NCBI GenBank assembly: GCA_031216445.1
Contig: CM062210.1
Span: forward strand, 7,064,501-7,128,500
Length of the DNA stretch: 64,000 bases
Reading direction: 5' to 3'
Source: Lateolabrax maculatus
Lineage: Eukaryota; Chordata; Actinopteri; Acropomatiformes; Lateolabracidae
The notes beneath the pieces are model-generated. The model was not told the origin of the DNA and made no database searches. It saw only the letters and a program-made list of their open reading frames with translations. How positions within the stretch are numbered: position 1 is the stretch's first letter; the number at the start of each line of letters is the position of its first letter. This document shows, piece after piece, positions 30,901 to 45,370 of this stretch. Both the position numbers and the translations under genes were made by a program.

Positions 30901-33544
30901 AACCTACCAGTTTCCCCTAATGTGCTGTATAATTTCTCTAAACCTCAAATGGGAACCACTAAGAACACCGTCAGCTCACACCTCATCCCTCTTAAAGGCT
31001 GACGGCCTACAACTGACACAACCATTGAAATCAATTATTATAATTGACACTTAAGAAAGCAAATAAGTGCAGAGATCGAACAGAAGCATCTGGTGAAAAA
31101 CAAACACTATATCACAATAAAGCTGCTTTATAGAGTTCCAGGTTGTGTTCCAGAAGTTAGAAATTCAAAATCATTCAAAATGAAAAAAGTTAGGAACCAC
31201 TGGTTTAATGCATTGAATTTAATAAGGTTATCTTACGTTTTTTAAATCTTTATCTGAGAAGTAACTGGTAACTATATCTGTCAAATAAATACAGTGGAGT
31301 TAGAAGTGCAAAAGGGCTTTGACACCGTTTTGATCAGATCAGCTAATTGCACTTAGGCGTGGTCATGAATGGTTGTGTGCAGTCCCTCCAGTGTGTAATA
31401 TCACAAGAGACTATCACATATTGCCAATTGTAAACTGCCAGACATACTTCTCATGTAACTCTGGGTATGAGAGAGTTTGAGAAAAATGTTGCTGTAAATA
31501 GTCAGAAGCTTTGTCAACAACTTTGCTCACAGAGGGAAAAACAAAGCCTTTGGTTTAGAGACAGCCGTGCAGCAAACTGGCAGCCATCAAGGCTAGATCT
31601 CCCACAGGAGGCTGCGGGGGGATGAGAGAGATAATTATTTCCTAAGAGGTGCTGCTTCTCCCCGTCTGTCTCAATCCCTCGGCCCTGTCCTCTATGCTGT
31701 CTTTTTCTAGACGCACATGCAGCTCCGAAACAACTACAATGAATGAGCAGCAATACTTAGTAGTTTCGTCAGTCAGCATCATCAGAGAGAATGTGAAATC
31801 TGAAGCTGAGGGTGCAGACGTAGAAACAATTCCCAAGGTATAAATGTATTACCACCAACTCTGATGTTTATGATAGCAGCTCTAGTATGTTCCTACATTT
31901 CTAACGATGAGTTTTGTGGTAAAAAAGCTAAACAAAACACAACCAGTAGATATTTTTAACTTATCAGTCTCTTTTCTCTTCTGCAAGGTACAGAGTATAG
32001 TAAAATAAGCAGCAACTTTAAAAAGTTTAAATTCAAATTCAAATTTTTTCTTATTGTCATTTAGTTTACTGTGGACACTTTGTCCTTGCTCTCTGACTTC
32101 ATTATTAATCAATAAGAAATCCTAATATTATTTGATATTAATGATTTTCTTTACACACTTCCTTAAACAGACAGTGTGGTGAGCTTTGATTTCCTCTCTG
32201 ATACACATTTAAATGATAATTTCATCTCCTCAAAGGATTCATTTATCTCTAAATTTGAGATGAGAGGAATCAAAGCAAATGCTTTGCCGAATATCTTAAA
32301 TATATTCATAAGGATGTAGACTCTGGTAATGTAATCAGATTTAACGTAGTGCCATGTACTTTATGAAATGTTTCAAAGTCACCCAAGGGACAAGATATAT
32401 CTGGCTGTCATTAAATATACATATGAAGAGAGGAGAGAGCGAGAGATGAGCATGTTTCAGAGCTAAATCGAGACTCGCTGTAGAGCTCACAATTTTTACA
32501 AGAACACAATGAAGCTCACAGATCTCACACTTTCATCATGAACAGGAACCAGTGCGGAAGAGCCACATTATCTGGACTTATGTGTAACAGGATACATAGT
32601 GGGAATACAACCAGTGGTTCCACTAAAAAGAATGAATAGTAAAGTAGTAACATCACACTTGGATCAAAGTTGAATTATATTACATATTCAAATGGGTCAG
32701 GACTTTTAAATGAAACTGTTTTGCACTGGTACATGTTCTCATGCATCGCTGCTTACCTTTGCAACTACTGTCATACTGTCTCCGTCCAAATGCGTTACAT
32801 TAACGCACATCTTTGGACATCGTACAGTGAACATATTCTCTACACTTCATACTCTTAACATTTGCACATTCCCTGGACAATATTTTGCCCATTCCTGCAC
32901 AAACTGTAAAGAAAAAAAAAAATAAAAAATTCACAAAGAGTTCACAAAACACCAGACTTTAAGACAGGAGATCGCGTTCGTTTCCCATTTCCAGCCAACA
33001 CTCATAATTTTAAGCCACGATCGTTCCCTATACCCTTAACCACGTGTAACAAGTAACAACTTTAACCCAAACTAGAGTAAAACAAAGCTAAAATGAGTGA
33101 ATGTTGGACTTTCATCTGCCCATCAAACACTGTGATAATATGCCTATTTATGTTTCCAACTTGTTTGACTGCCTGGGTGTGGTAAAAAGAAAAAAAAAAT
33201 ACTGGTAGCTACTACACCTGCATTTCTTTAAGCACAACATTTTCAAATCTAAGTTAATCTTTCATACCAAAACCCTAGTTACAAGTCCAAAGAATCTAAT
33301 GCTACCTGACCAAAGGCAACCAAAGAGGACAGCCAGAGCAGTCCTGCTGCAGGCCACTGACAACTTATAAAATAACAAATCGTGAAGCTGAGAAAGAGTG
33401 AAACACACAAACACTGTGTGAATAACACACATCTTGTGCAGCAAATTTGAGTTTCTCTCATTTTATTCCTCTGAATAATGGCTGCTGTATTGTATTATTT
33501 TATTTACATCTTATGATTTCAGTTTTAATTTGATTTACGTTAAT
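27991..33544. other. Intergenic tract 1, no gene seen
   Basis: Both strands were read for exon-like conserved protein and none was found. The tail-like word ggaaccact appears twice (about 30951 and 31190), suggesting degraded relatives of the 22945-23072 hAT element. The stretch 29580-29840 is non-repetitive and looks denser than its surroundings. Confidence 0.55.
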
Positions 33545-33553
33545 TAGTCCTCG

Positions 33554-33760
33554 CTGTCTCTGTGTGGGTTTTGCTTCATGCTGCTCTCTTCCCGCCACAC
33601 ATCCAAAGACATGCATGTCAGGTGGAATGGAGACTCCTAATTGCCCTATGGTCTGGATGTGAGCGTTATTACACTTTGTCTTCTAACTGGCAACCTGCTG
33701 TCCAGGGTACTTTCCTGCCCTCTGCACAGTGCATGCTAGGATAGGCTCCAGCTCAATGGG
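33554..33760 (+). mobile_element. Retroposon-tail-like interspersed repeat
   Basis: It contains tctctgtgtgggttttgct, catccaaagacatgcatgtc, gagactcctaattgcccta, aactggcaacctgctgtcca and ctaggataggctccagct. These follow in order the very common teleost repeat with 'ccaaagacatgcaggttag ... gcgacctgtccagggt ... gggataggctccagc'. It is probably the 3' part of a LINE or SINE. It carries no coding capacity. Confidence 0.75.
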
Positions 33761-36700
33761 AATATATACGATATGCTTATTTCTGGATCTCTGCGTTGAA
33801 CCTCTCTTCCTTGTCATCTCACCCAAACTTCTTTCTCTTCATCTGTTGATTGTGACAGTCACTCTCCTTATATTGACAGAAAGCTCAAAGCTCCTATTTC
33901 AAAATGTCGCCCTTCCCCACTCTGCTTTACGAGGAGTATAAATGGCGACTGAAACCATCTCTTGAGGCTGATTGCTTTTCCCCTGGGCTTCCTGGAAAAT
34001 ATTAGAGCCTCATTCACATCAAGCTCATTTTCAGATTCTTTTCAGCCTCTCGCCGAGTCCTGTCAGCATTCAGTGTCAGCGAGGCCCAACGGCAGATGGA
34101 CAGATGGATGGCTCCATCCATATTCATTCACAGGATACCTCATGTCTCTCATGTAAAGATCTGTCTGTCAGCAAGCAGTGTGTGTCAGTGAGTCAATAAA
34201 TAGGTGTCAGAGAGAGAGAGAAAAAAAGGACTGTTTGAACATCCAAACAAGAGCAGCCAGTCCAAAGTAGTCACTGAAGGAGATAAATTGAGGGATATTA
34301 GCAGCTTAGGTGTCAAAATGGCTGACAGGTGGATGGCAGCAGGCAGGAAATAACTCTGTGACAGATTTACAAATCTTCTGGCTTTGTTAAACAGAAAGAT
34401 CCATGACAGCTCTCTTTCCCTGCATGTCCTAACTCTGCTTGCTGTCTTTGTCTGTGTTACGCATGTATTAACATACAACACGCAGTAGTATTCAGTAATG
34501 ATTGGCCGTAGTAGTAGCAGAAAGGTAAATTGGTGAATTGGCAACTTTTAAAAGGAAAAACCTGATATTATTTTAAAAAAATACTTATAAAATACATATT
34601 TTGCTCACTTTGCATAGGAGACACCTCATTATTAAGCTTTTCTTAAAGTATTATTTCTGTGTCAGTGACGGGTCATGTTGCATCACAGTAGATGTGTTGC
34701 TGCAGGCTACACCACTGTGAGAGGAGTAAACAAAAGCATGGACGTTTATAATTCTGTGGGAGGAAAATGAATGCATGCAAATGAATAAAATGCCAAAGGC
34801 TGCCGTTTAATACAGATTGCAGCCAAGAATCTCTTTGTGAAATGGCATTTTGAGTGGTCAAGACTAGATGATAAAACTGTATTCATGTTTATTCAAGCCT
34901 AAATTGTTCCACAGAGTCTGTCAGCACTAATAAAATGATGTGTGTGCACTGAGGGTGTGTCCAAATCCACCTTTGAGTGTCATCTCCCATTCCCTTTAAA
35001 AGTCAGGTGCGCTTGCACCGTGGTGCATTGCTATTTAAATGGTGGATTGGGCCAATTGGAGAAAACAAACAGTGTTCTGTTGAGGAAACGGATCTGCTAG
35101 TGAGTCCCTGTGTGTGTAACAAGCACAGTGTACCTAGTTGTGCTACCGCCAAGGCGCATCTTACTATCTGAATAATGCACCCTTTAAATAGCAGAAAAGA
35201 TGAGATGTGACACTTCCACTGATTGACAGATACAGAAAATAACCAAAAGTATATGCTTGGTCACTTTTCATCCAGGGCTGTTTCTCATGCTTAGGACAAG
35301 GCCCCTTTGTTCAGTTTAAGGGAAATCTTAATGTTAGATAACAATGTGTTGGGAAAAGGCTCTTTCCTGTTTCAACATGACTATAGCCATGTGCACAAAG
35401 CCAGGTCCTTAAAGAAAAGGTTAAGTGTGGAAGACTTAATGGTTTCCAACTTGGATGGGGTTGAAGTCTTTGAGCAGGCCAATGGAAACACGCTGGAGAG
35501 TAACACGGTAAGGATGTACACTATAAACCGATGACCGTATCAGAATATTGCAAAAGAAAATTGATTTATAGAGCCGATTTTTGGGTTCAGTATGTTTTTT
35601 TTTTATTTGTCCATGTCTTGTAGTGACACTGAACTCCCTTTATTCATTTCACACTTTTCCTCACCTCATTAGGTTTATTGTATTTTCCAGACTTCAGCTG
35701 TGCCATTACACAGGAAATATAGTCCCACTGAATCATCCTCCCTTCCTTTAGTACAATCTGTTTTGCTAAACTGGCTACAGAAAATGGGCCAGAATTTGTG
35801 CAGCTCAAGCTTCCATGCCTGCTTGGCTTGTGAATCATTATTGGTTTCTGGAACAAGAGGAACACATTGTCAGGTTCAGCTGGAGAATACCAAACTGAGC
35901 AAAGGTCAGTGCTGTTCCAGACAAAGCTCAGTGTGACACTGGTAATAATATGACAGTGGGTCTGTCTCCTCTCAAACAAACACTTTTAAAAGCCCTGTAC
36001 CTTTGTTGGTGTTTGTTGGGATTTTAAAAACAGCGAGCCAATGGATGACCCAGAGCAATTCAGAGAGTAGCATAGAAAATCAACAGTCAATGCACAATTT
36101 CAGTTGATAATTTGTAATGACTGTACAAACTCATGCTCTGCAGCTAAAGAGAGCGTGGCTTTAAATTCTGGTGAAGATCCAAAAGTTTTCTAAAAATACC
36201 AAATACGTCAGTCTGAATTTGGGGTGAATGTGTTGAACATGATGCAGACGACATCTAGAATATTTCCATTTTAGGCTGTTGTACCATAAAAACATGTAAT
36301 CTTGGCTTTGAACAATTCAAGGCAAAACAGTGTTTATTTATAACTTTATATTCACAGAGTGAAATGCTTCACATAAGGCTTTTAAAAACACAATAAAAAG
36401 AAAAAATAGAATAAAATAGAATCAATTAAAATAGAAGTATATAATTATATTGAAAAGTATTTCTAGCATGAGGGAGCAGACTTAAAGTATGTACCTTGAT
36501 CCTTGGCTTTGACAACTTTAATCCAACTGTCCAATACCATCTGTTAGGCTGGCACCATGTGGGGTAAGATAGGTGTGAACTGATTTGTTGATTTGCCCCA
36601 GCAGGACTAAATAAAAAGCAGTGGATAAATTGCACTCTTCGGGGAAAAAAAATGGTACAAAATTGTATACCACACATAAGAAGGAGTAGTTCTCCTAGTT

Positions 36701-39700
36701 CCAGCACTATATCACAGATGTCTGTTGTGTTTTCCATGGAATAAATCTTGATGTACATTAAGGATGTGACTTAAACGTCCACTGAGGCTTCAACACCACT
36801 GAATAGACTAAAAATAGCAGCACACAGAAACATCAGATCTGTGTGGAGCGAAGAGGACACGGCAACGTTCCTCTAATTAATACATGAAACAAACATCAAT
36901 GCCATATTTCCATCACATTTTGTACATTGTTTTTCCACCATTTAAGGTTTGATTGGCGCTCTTTAAAATATCTAATTTATCTAATATCTAATCAGTGGTT
37001 TAATGGCGCCCAACTGGAGAAAAAAACTACTGTTTTTCAGATTTTCTGGAAATGCAGTTAAAAGACGGCTACTTTTGGATGGAAACCTGGATAGTGTATC
37101 ATGCAGAGAGCTCTGACCACGTGAGTATGGGTGCTATTGGTTGGCCCTGCTTATATCTTGACATGCAACAAGCGGATGCCCATGCATGCAGCTGAGAAGG
37201 GGCGGATGAAGCCACTCCTGGGTTCTTTCTTGAGGGTTAAAAATAGAGTGGTACAAGTAGTACAATTTGTTTCAGCTGTTAGTGCCATGAAGCATTAACT
37301 TGATATCGGAGCAATGGCCGCGGCGTTCGCTGGGAGCATGTGAAAGAGAGCAAATTCCTGAGTGTACGATGTGGGTTTGTGTTGATGAGGCTACAGCTCT
37401 GGCAGATTGCTGCCTGTAAGAGCCAGCTACCCAGTTATTCTGAGGGGTTTCCATCAATCACAGTCCCAGTGGTGTGTCTACGCCTCCCTAAACTCCCACC
37501 TCTGCAGTACAGCAACAACAACCTCTATTTTTTTTTTTCTTTTTTGCCTTGACCTTTAAAGAGTATGTGGACACAAGGAAGCAGAGGTGAGATAAATGAC
37601 AAATTAGCTTTATTAAAGTGTAATTTGTAGTTGAGATATGATAATATCATTTTCACAATACTACCAATATAAAGAATTACAAACTAATATGTTTTATAAC
37701 CTCCAAACACATGGGGTGCTATCACTGTCAGCCAGTGTTTCGAAATTAGAGGGAATAAATTATAGAGTAATAAAAACAGCTTCAAATTCAATAAATCTCT
37801 GTGTAAACAAAGGCAGCAGTAGGCCGACTGTTTAAACAGGCTGTTCATACGGCAGTATGGATTGGAGCTTTATAGAAAGAATCCGATGGATAACCATTGT
37901 TAGGTATTGACTCAGACTCTTCGGGTTAGTATCCTGATATCGAACTGACTGCAGGAGAAGTGTAAAGTGGAGGTAATGTAGAGCTCTATGAATTTTATTT
38001 TCTCAAAGGGGGTTTTAAACAAAGATCTATTATATTTACAACAAACAAACCATTGAGGACTTTTCAGGAAGTCCTTTTCTGGTCTTTTGTTCAAGATCTC
38101 TTGAACAAAGTAACACCTGTGTATTTTATGGTGTTTTTAACTTTATGTTATGTTACAATAGGTTTAGGTTTCAGCATACGTGGCAATAAACCATGCCAAA
38201 TTTGCCTTTTGAGCACAGGAACCCATATAAAAACCTTGCAATGTGCAATTTTTGGCTTTAAATGTTAAGACGTTCATGTTATTCTGTCAAACTGAAAAAA
38301 ATGAATACCTTTTGATATTATGAAATCCAACACAACAACAATAAAACCCACAGCACAAAAATTCTGCTCAAAGTTGAATCAATTGCTACAGGGCTTCATT
38401 TTATTGCATTAACCGGTGTTCCTGTTATTGCATCAATGCCCTGCAACTCTGTCTGTCATAATGGTGCATGAACTCATTTTAAAGTTACATTTTACTTAGT
38501 TTCTTTTTTTTTTTTAACTTGTGAAATATCACCCTAAGCTTTGTTAAATTTATCACCAATAGAATTGTCTTCACCCAGGAGAATAGTCTGGGGACATCTC
38601 ACATATTCAACAACACATGAAGAATAAAAACTGTAACTACTGCCATTTTTATAATGCCAAAAGATGAAGACTCATACACACTGAATTAAGTGCGATCTAA
38701 TTTAGACTCTAGTAATTTGAATGGCAATGAACAACTATCATTCACCACAGCGTCAAGATGCTTTTCTATAATACACATTGTCTGTGAACGGGCTGAAAGC
38801 TGTTAGAGTCTTACTTCACAGCAGAAATAAACATGTTTACAGCCTGGTACAAAAACACAAATGTTAGTCCCGATTGTGCAGTTAATAGGTGAACACACAC
38901 TGTTCAAAAATAGAAGGCATGTAAACTGCGCAGCCAAACAGGTTCATGTTAGAATGAGATGGCAGCGAGATTAATACAAGGCAATACAAGAACAATGGCT
39001 GCTTTAGCCTCAGTCTTTAAGTACAATATCATGTATGTAGCCATCAAATGCATGTTTAAGAACCTTTAAAGGTTCAACAAGGATTTCAAAACAAGTCAAC
39101 TAAAAGTATTTAAAAGTTGGAGACAGCGCTTTAAATGTTGAATACAACCCTTTAAACATATAACATTGCTGGAAAGTTTTTCTTATTCTTTTTTTAAACA
39201 GGTCGTGTGTTTGGATCAGTCCTTTCAAAAGACTCTTCTCCAACAAGGTGGGAAGTTCTCACTTAAGATTAATGAGTTTCACCTTTAATGCTGAGTGGTT
39301 GTGATAGAAACTGACCCATCTATAATGAATTTCAGGTCAAATAAAGCTATCCTGCGGTGACGGACTGAGGGGTTCAGGCGTGCGTCTTTTCTAAATGTTA
39401 ATTCGTAACAGGGGTTTAATTGATCACGACCAGTCAAACTCTCACCAATCTGTGTCTGCTGATATGTGTCTTTGTAATTTTAAACCCTCGTGACTTTATG
39501 TTTTAGCTTTGATAGTGATAACAGTCACTGAAAAGCCTCTCAGACACCACAACCTTCAAGTAACTTCACTTAAATTCACTGTTTAACTGACACATCCAAG
39601 CAGATAAAGGTCTTAACGTTAGCTATACCGGAAACTAATCATATAAAGGACTTTATTTCACGTCTTATTTTTTATTTTTATTTTAAGCCCTGAAGCAGGC

Positions 39701-40600
39701 TCTATAAAATATTATCCCTCTGTGTTTTGAAAATTTCTGTCATTACAGATCAACAACAAAGAAACACAACCACCCACACCCTTGTGGCTTTTATGGACCA
39801 ACAAATTACAATTTCAAATATTTTGCTCAGTATGGGGACCACATGCCCTGCAGGACCTGCCATGCCACATAAAGCTTTTCTGAAGTTACATTTCCAAGTC
39901 TACACCATATCACTTCCCTTCGTATTCCTCTTGCTCCTGACAGCTCGCAAATCTGGCACAAAGTACATCTCCTTTAATGACATAACAAAGTGTTTCCGGC
40001 AGTTTAAGGAAATCCATTTCGCTGACATTTGTAATTACTCTACCCTCTGGCACAGGGGAGGGCCGTGGCTGTAAACCAAATTAACAGCAGTCGAAATAAC
40101 TCAGGCCTTCTAATGAGACGAAGTTATGCCTTTACAGTGTAATTGGTCTTTTTGTTTTATGCTGGAGTAAAAAGTTTGCGTTGAAGGGAGACAGAGAGAC
40201 GTGAAGAGACAGACGGGTATCTTAGACGTGCTTCTTCTTGTGAAACTTTTCATCGGGTGAGGATTTTTCTGAGCCGGTGTTAACAACGCCGAGGTGGTGA
40301 GACATCATGCTGCCAACTGGCCCAGCAAGAGAGAGCGACAGGCCGGTGACAGGCCGGGGCACACGGGCCTTGGTGAGTCACTGATATGGGACAGAGATGA
40401 CATGCCGTCACTTCAGCATCCACTCTCCAGGGCTCTGGAGCTCTGTTTTAGAGAGGAAGGACTTAACGTGGAAACTGACTGCAATAGCAAGGCTAAGCGT
40501 GACAGAGACGAGGGAGGGCAAATGGATATAGAGGATAAAAAAATACCAGCGCCTTTTTTTTCTCTCTTCAAAACAGTGAGCTTCAGAAATACAGAAAAAA
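33761..40600. other. Intergenic tract 2, no gene seen
   Basis: AT-rich sequence without a supportable exon on either strand. It includes a repeat remnant at 36318-36416 and a non-repetitive conserved-looking stretch at 39830-40075. Confidence 0.5.
36318..36416. repeat. Interspersed repeat remnant
   Basis: It reads caaggcaaaacagtgtttat, ttataactttatattcaca, gagtgaaatgcttcacataa and then an A-rich tail. This matches the word order of a widespread teleost repeat (tttatttatatagcaca ... caaagtgctttacat ... A-rich). It is short and degraded. Confidence 0.55.
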
Positions 40601-40639
40601 AGGGAAATTGACGCCATTGCAATTGCGTCACCAAGCAGT

Positions 40640-40902
40640 GACCCTAAAACGGCGTATGTTTACGTTGAAGTGACAAAGCCCTCTCGCGACGGTAGTAACT
40701 ATGACTGTCGTCCACTGGGAGCAAAGGAGGAAGTAGTGTGACGTTGATACGGAGTCACGAAGTCCACAGGAGGAGATCAAGGTCGGGGTGGATGAACGGG
40801 TCAACAAAACGTCAGACTTTGGGAGACTGCTGACTGTCATCTACACTGACTGGATAAGCACCTCATACACGCCACTTCAAAAAATCTGAACTATCCCTTT
40901 AA
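40640..40902. mobile_element. MITE remnant ending in ...ctatccctttaa
   Basis: The right end reads gataagcacctcatacacgc, cacttcaaaaaatctgaac and tatccctttaa, which I recognise as the terminal part of a common percomorph element whose other end is ttaaagggatagttc. The opposite end was not found. The upstream stretch with tacgttgaagtgacaaagcc and ctgtcgtccactgggagcaa may belong to the same insertion. Confidence 0.55.
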
Positions 40903-43156
40903 CCATGGAGTTATTATTGTAAACATGATGACACAGGTCCCCTAACATTGACAAATAAGTAATTTATTAGTAATTTTTGAAACAATGATTTGTATCGGTT
41001 TAGGAAGTCAATGACAAATGACGTATTTTGTCCTTTTAATTTGGGTGACTTGTTGCACCAAAGCTTGTCAAGTGAGGTGAAATTATGAATATGCACCACC
41101 ACATATGAACCCCATTTTCTGTCTGATTTAGTAATAGAGTGTTTGAAAATTATATTACAAAAAGATCAGTTACATATGAAGCTACTGTAGTATTCATGTG
41201 GACTGCTTTTTTGTTGTTGTTTTTGTTCTTTTACTTCACTTCTCAGAACAACACATGGAGTAGTTCTATCGTTTTATGAATTGCCAGAGGCAATTAATAC
41301 TGGAAAGGTAATGACATTAAACCAGATGGTTACAGGCTACTTGAATAACACAAGAACTTATTTACATAAAACAAATCAATCATCAGGATCTCTGAACAAT
41401 CAAAGCTGGTGGCGATCACACTAATTAATGACTTGGTTTGTGCTAAAAAGTTTACAGAAATAATTAGATGAGTAAGACAGGAGTTGGCTCGGAGCCAGGC
41501 TTGCGTGAATAAACAGGAACCGAATTTGCACATGTTTAGTATCAACTAATTGAGTTCATTTTCATTTTACGAAGCCTACAAAGCCACGACCACAAAGAAC
41601 ATGGTGATAACTCTTGGCAAAATATGCAGTGAACGGATAGTTTAATTCACTATAAAAGCCCATAGAAAAGATAAATATACTGTATACTGCTGTTTCCGTC
41701 ACTATATGATCATTATTAAGAGAAATATACATTTTCCAAGTAGTTCTGTGTGTCCAGTTCTGACCTGCAAAGTAGTTGAACAACTGCTTGTAAATACAGA
41801 CACGCTCCAACCCACTAAGTTGAGCTTGACCTTAGATATTGCCTACTTGTTGTGGGTCCCTGTCTGATTTTGAAAACACGTAACAGGTTCAGTCTCTGGG
41901 CTTGAACTGTTTCTATTTAGTATTCAGCTCCTATTTTCTGATCTGATGTTCCACTGAGGATTAATTGCTTGCCATCATTATTGGAGAGCTTATTATATTT
42001 CCTTTGATATGGTGATTCACATCACCAGGAGTAACTCTAAAGGTGCGAGTGAAGGTTGGGGCCCACGTAACCTGTTGCATGAAACCGAGGATTTTATCAG
42101 GAAGTGTTGTAAAGGAGAAATAAGTGAGAAATAAACGAGTGACTAGACCTATGCACGTGCTAATTAGCTGCACATCCACATCCCTGAAAGGGCAGGAGAT
42201 GTTTCCGACATCTGTCATTCAGCTAAGTAAAAAATGGAGCTTCAGGTATAGATGTTGCACCAAAGGTACGTCTGCTGCAACAAATATTGTCAGTTTCTAC
42301 TCCAGGGTGTGAGCCTTTTTCGACGTCATTGGTTCAGTGTGATACGGAGAAGAAAGTGACAGGTACAGAACCCCTTTAATAGCACAGACACTTCGGACAG
42401 CTTGTTATAAAGTTAGGGCAGGTGCATCCCAAAACTTCTGATATTCCCCTCACATGCCGGAGCCTCCCGACAACCTCAGTCAATACATGATTGATGCTCA
42501 TGCAAACATACTGATGGATTTCCTCAAGGACCCATCCATAACATTTCGTTAATGATTACAGGCCTGCTCCCTCGCCAAGGAGGAGATGAAGTGAAAGGTG
42601 AAGATATAATGGTTTGACCACTAAGCTCTCTTCACAGCCAGCGAACGGCTTAATTAGGCACCTTTTGGGCCACTTTGGCATTTACTCCCGCCTTAAATAA
42701 AGTCTGGTCCAGCAGGAACAGCTGACCCTAAAACCCACAAAGACACACATCTCCAACACCTGTCTCTTTTTTAATCCTCAAATCCAGACTCACTTTGCAC
42801 CGATTATGCAAGCTGATGGGATGTAGATCTTCTTCTTTCCTCAGACCAGTCAGGGATCTGGGTGTAGTGTCCCTGCATTAATGCTTAACTAACTCCTCCA
42901 TCAGTCAGTGACTTGGTGCTTGTTGCCTGTGACCCTGAGCTAGTTATTATTACCACCATGGCTGTGGTTGAGAGTTCACTCATGGCCTTTAGACTGGTTC
43001 GGGCTCAGTCATGGGTAATTTTTTAATTTGCAAATTTATATTGGAAATTTGTTCTCTTCTGAGTTTCCTCTGCACCTCTAGGATGATTTTATTTTTCTCA
43101 GCAGGAATCTAGTTACCCATAATAAATAAATACATTTGGTGTTTGTAACTGTTTGG

Positions 43157-43546
43157 CAGGGGTGGGAAAAGTACAACTCTGAGGTACTTTACTAAAGTAT
43201 TTGCATTTTATGCTTCTTCATAAAAATGTGGGCGGTCTGGACCAAGGATAACTTCATTCCTCTACTTCACTACAAAATATATAACAGTATATAATGTAGG
43301 TTGAATTAAGCTCCACTGACACAAGCTGCAACATTTAAATGCTGCTAACATAGTAAGGCATCAGTAATAATAAAACAATAATATATATAATAACACTCAT
43401 TCTGCATGTTGAGTACTTTTACTTCTGATAAAACTTTGACTATTTGAATGCAAAATGTCTACTTATAAGGGATATATGTTTACATTGTATTATTTCTACT
43501 TAAGGATCTTTCTAAATTAAGGATCTGAGTACTTCTTCTTCCACTG
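43157..43546. mobile_element. MITE with caggggtgggaaaagtac / ccactg ends
   Basis: The left end is caggggtgggaaaagtacaa with ctctgaggtactttac. The right end reads gatctgagtacttcttcttc then cactg, whose complement is cagtggaagaagaagtactc. The imperfect terminal repeats and inner words (tacttttacttctgat) fit the common teleost element with 'cagtggtggaaagtaactaa' ends. No convincing target duplication is seen. Confidence 0.65.
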
Positions 43547-45189
43547 GTAGCAGGCTCAATATGTGGTGAGATCTGTGGTATAAATGCATTTAACTGTGTA
43601 CTTCAGTAGATATTCTGATTTTATGAAAAAATTTCTTCTCTGTTTCTTACTCCTGGTTAGCTCACTTTAATCAACTAAAGTGCCAGTGGAGATCTGAATA
43701 GTCACACTCATTATCTTGAGTGGAACCAGTTGCTGAATAGGGCCTCTTTATTATCCAAAATGAATGGTGCTAATAAAAGTGTTTGCTTCCAGTCATAGGA
43801 AGTCTAAAAAATATCAAATTCCTAAATGACATAAACACAGGCATTACACACAGCAGTTTATGCAGCATCACTGTATATCCTTTAATGCTTTCAGAATAAA
43901 TCACATTACAGTTCAATAGATGTCTAAACAAGAAAAAGCCTCCTGCATCAAATTATGATGATTAGCCTAGAGGAAACTCCACAGCCCTGCGTGGGACTTC
44001 ATAACATGTTAAATTATCACAAATTTAAAAATGTGGCAGTCAATAAGCAAACACGCCATAGTCGATCTGGACAAGGAAGAACAAGCAGTTTGCTGAAAAC
44101 CCTTTTGCAGAAACCCAAAGTCCTCCTTGAGCATCTGTGTACAAAATGAGACTCCACCAGGGGAAAAGTTCCCGTGACAACTTGACTTATCGGCCTTTAT
44201 AAAAAAAGTCTTCAAACAGATGTATCTGGTAATGTAAGTTAGCAGCAGGCCGGGACCTGCAGAGAGCAGCGTCTCGTGCCCTACTTAACCTGTCAAGGCC
44301 AGTCTGAGAACTACTCAATCAGGTCTTTATGGGCAAAAAAAAAGAAGAAAAAAAAAAAGACAGAGTACAAAGGTGAATGAAACATTGAGGGGATCAAGGG
44401 GCTTGTGTGTATTTTTATCCCCAGGCATTTACCAGTCTTGCTTGAGAACATGTAGCTCTTTATCCATCCGGGTGTAAAAGCTCTTCGTGTTGACCATTTT
44501 TTCAGAGCTTCGGAGGAATGAGCTACCTGGACAGCAGCATAAATGACAGATAAATCTGGTACTGAACCCACCTTGGTTGTGGCTGATGAGAAGACAGGAA
44601 GAAAGAAGAAAGCCTTCTCAGAATAGCTGTACCCGTGGGAAACTGTGTGGGTGATGTTTGTGCCTGGCTGCTAAGTGGTTATTTATGGAAGGCTTTTCGT
44701 AATGTTTCGAGGGTACCCCTTTGATAATAAGACTCCCTGTAAAACAGCAACATCAACCTGCAACTCTGATAACCCAGTGACATTTTATGGAGCTGGGTTT
44801 ACAGCTAATTTCTTTCTGTTTCTTCTAACATCAAATTAGTAATATGACGTAGGGAATTAACACCAGAAAATAAAAATATTGCTTTAATTTCAATGCATGG
44901 TAGGCAAAGGTGAGGAATTACTTAACCTTTTTTGTATGATCAAAAAAGGGTCATAAGTCAAAAGAAAAAGTACAGAGATATCCAACTCAGTCAACTGAAC
45001 TTCATGTGTAAAATTGTGTGCCAGCAGTCTAGTAGTACACTTCATGCAAGAGACAGATAAAATAAAAAAAACGTGTTTCCATCCAAAGTATCCTGAACTT
45101 ATAGTCTCAGGAATTACCTGCCATATGCCATATTTGCTTGCAATTATACAACTGGACTTCATCGTCTGTCCATCTGTGCTGCGAGTACT

Positions 45190-45370
45190 CAACCAATCAG
45201 AAATGTTCACCTCTGCAAGCCCCACCCCCAGAGTTCCTGTACTTTTGGAAAGTACTACACCCTGAGCAGGGACTTTGTGGGGAGTGAAATAATGTGCCTG
45301 GAACTTAATTTAGACCCTGGTCCCTCCAAAGGTTCCTCGTCCCTGGGGAAAGCTAGACACTCGTGCCTGG
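45190..45370. repeat. Possible degraded interspersed repeat
   Basis: agttcctgtacttttggaaa, gtactacaccctgagcaggg and cctggtccctccaaaggttc followed by ctcgtccctggggaaa have the look of a degraded fish element rich in 'gaacc / ggttcc' words. Neither end can be fixed. Confidence 0.3.

Noticed and set aside
34185..34544. 119-codon minus-strand frame in the intergenic tract
   Set aside because: Its translation has no recognised motif and its composition is like the surrounding non-coding DNA.
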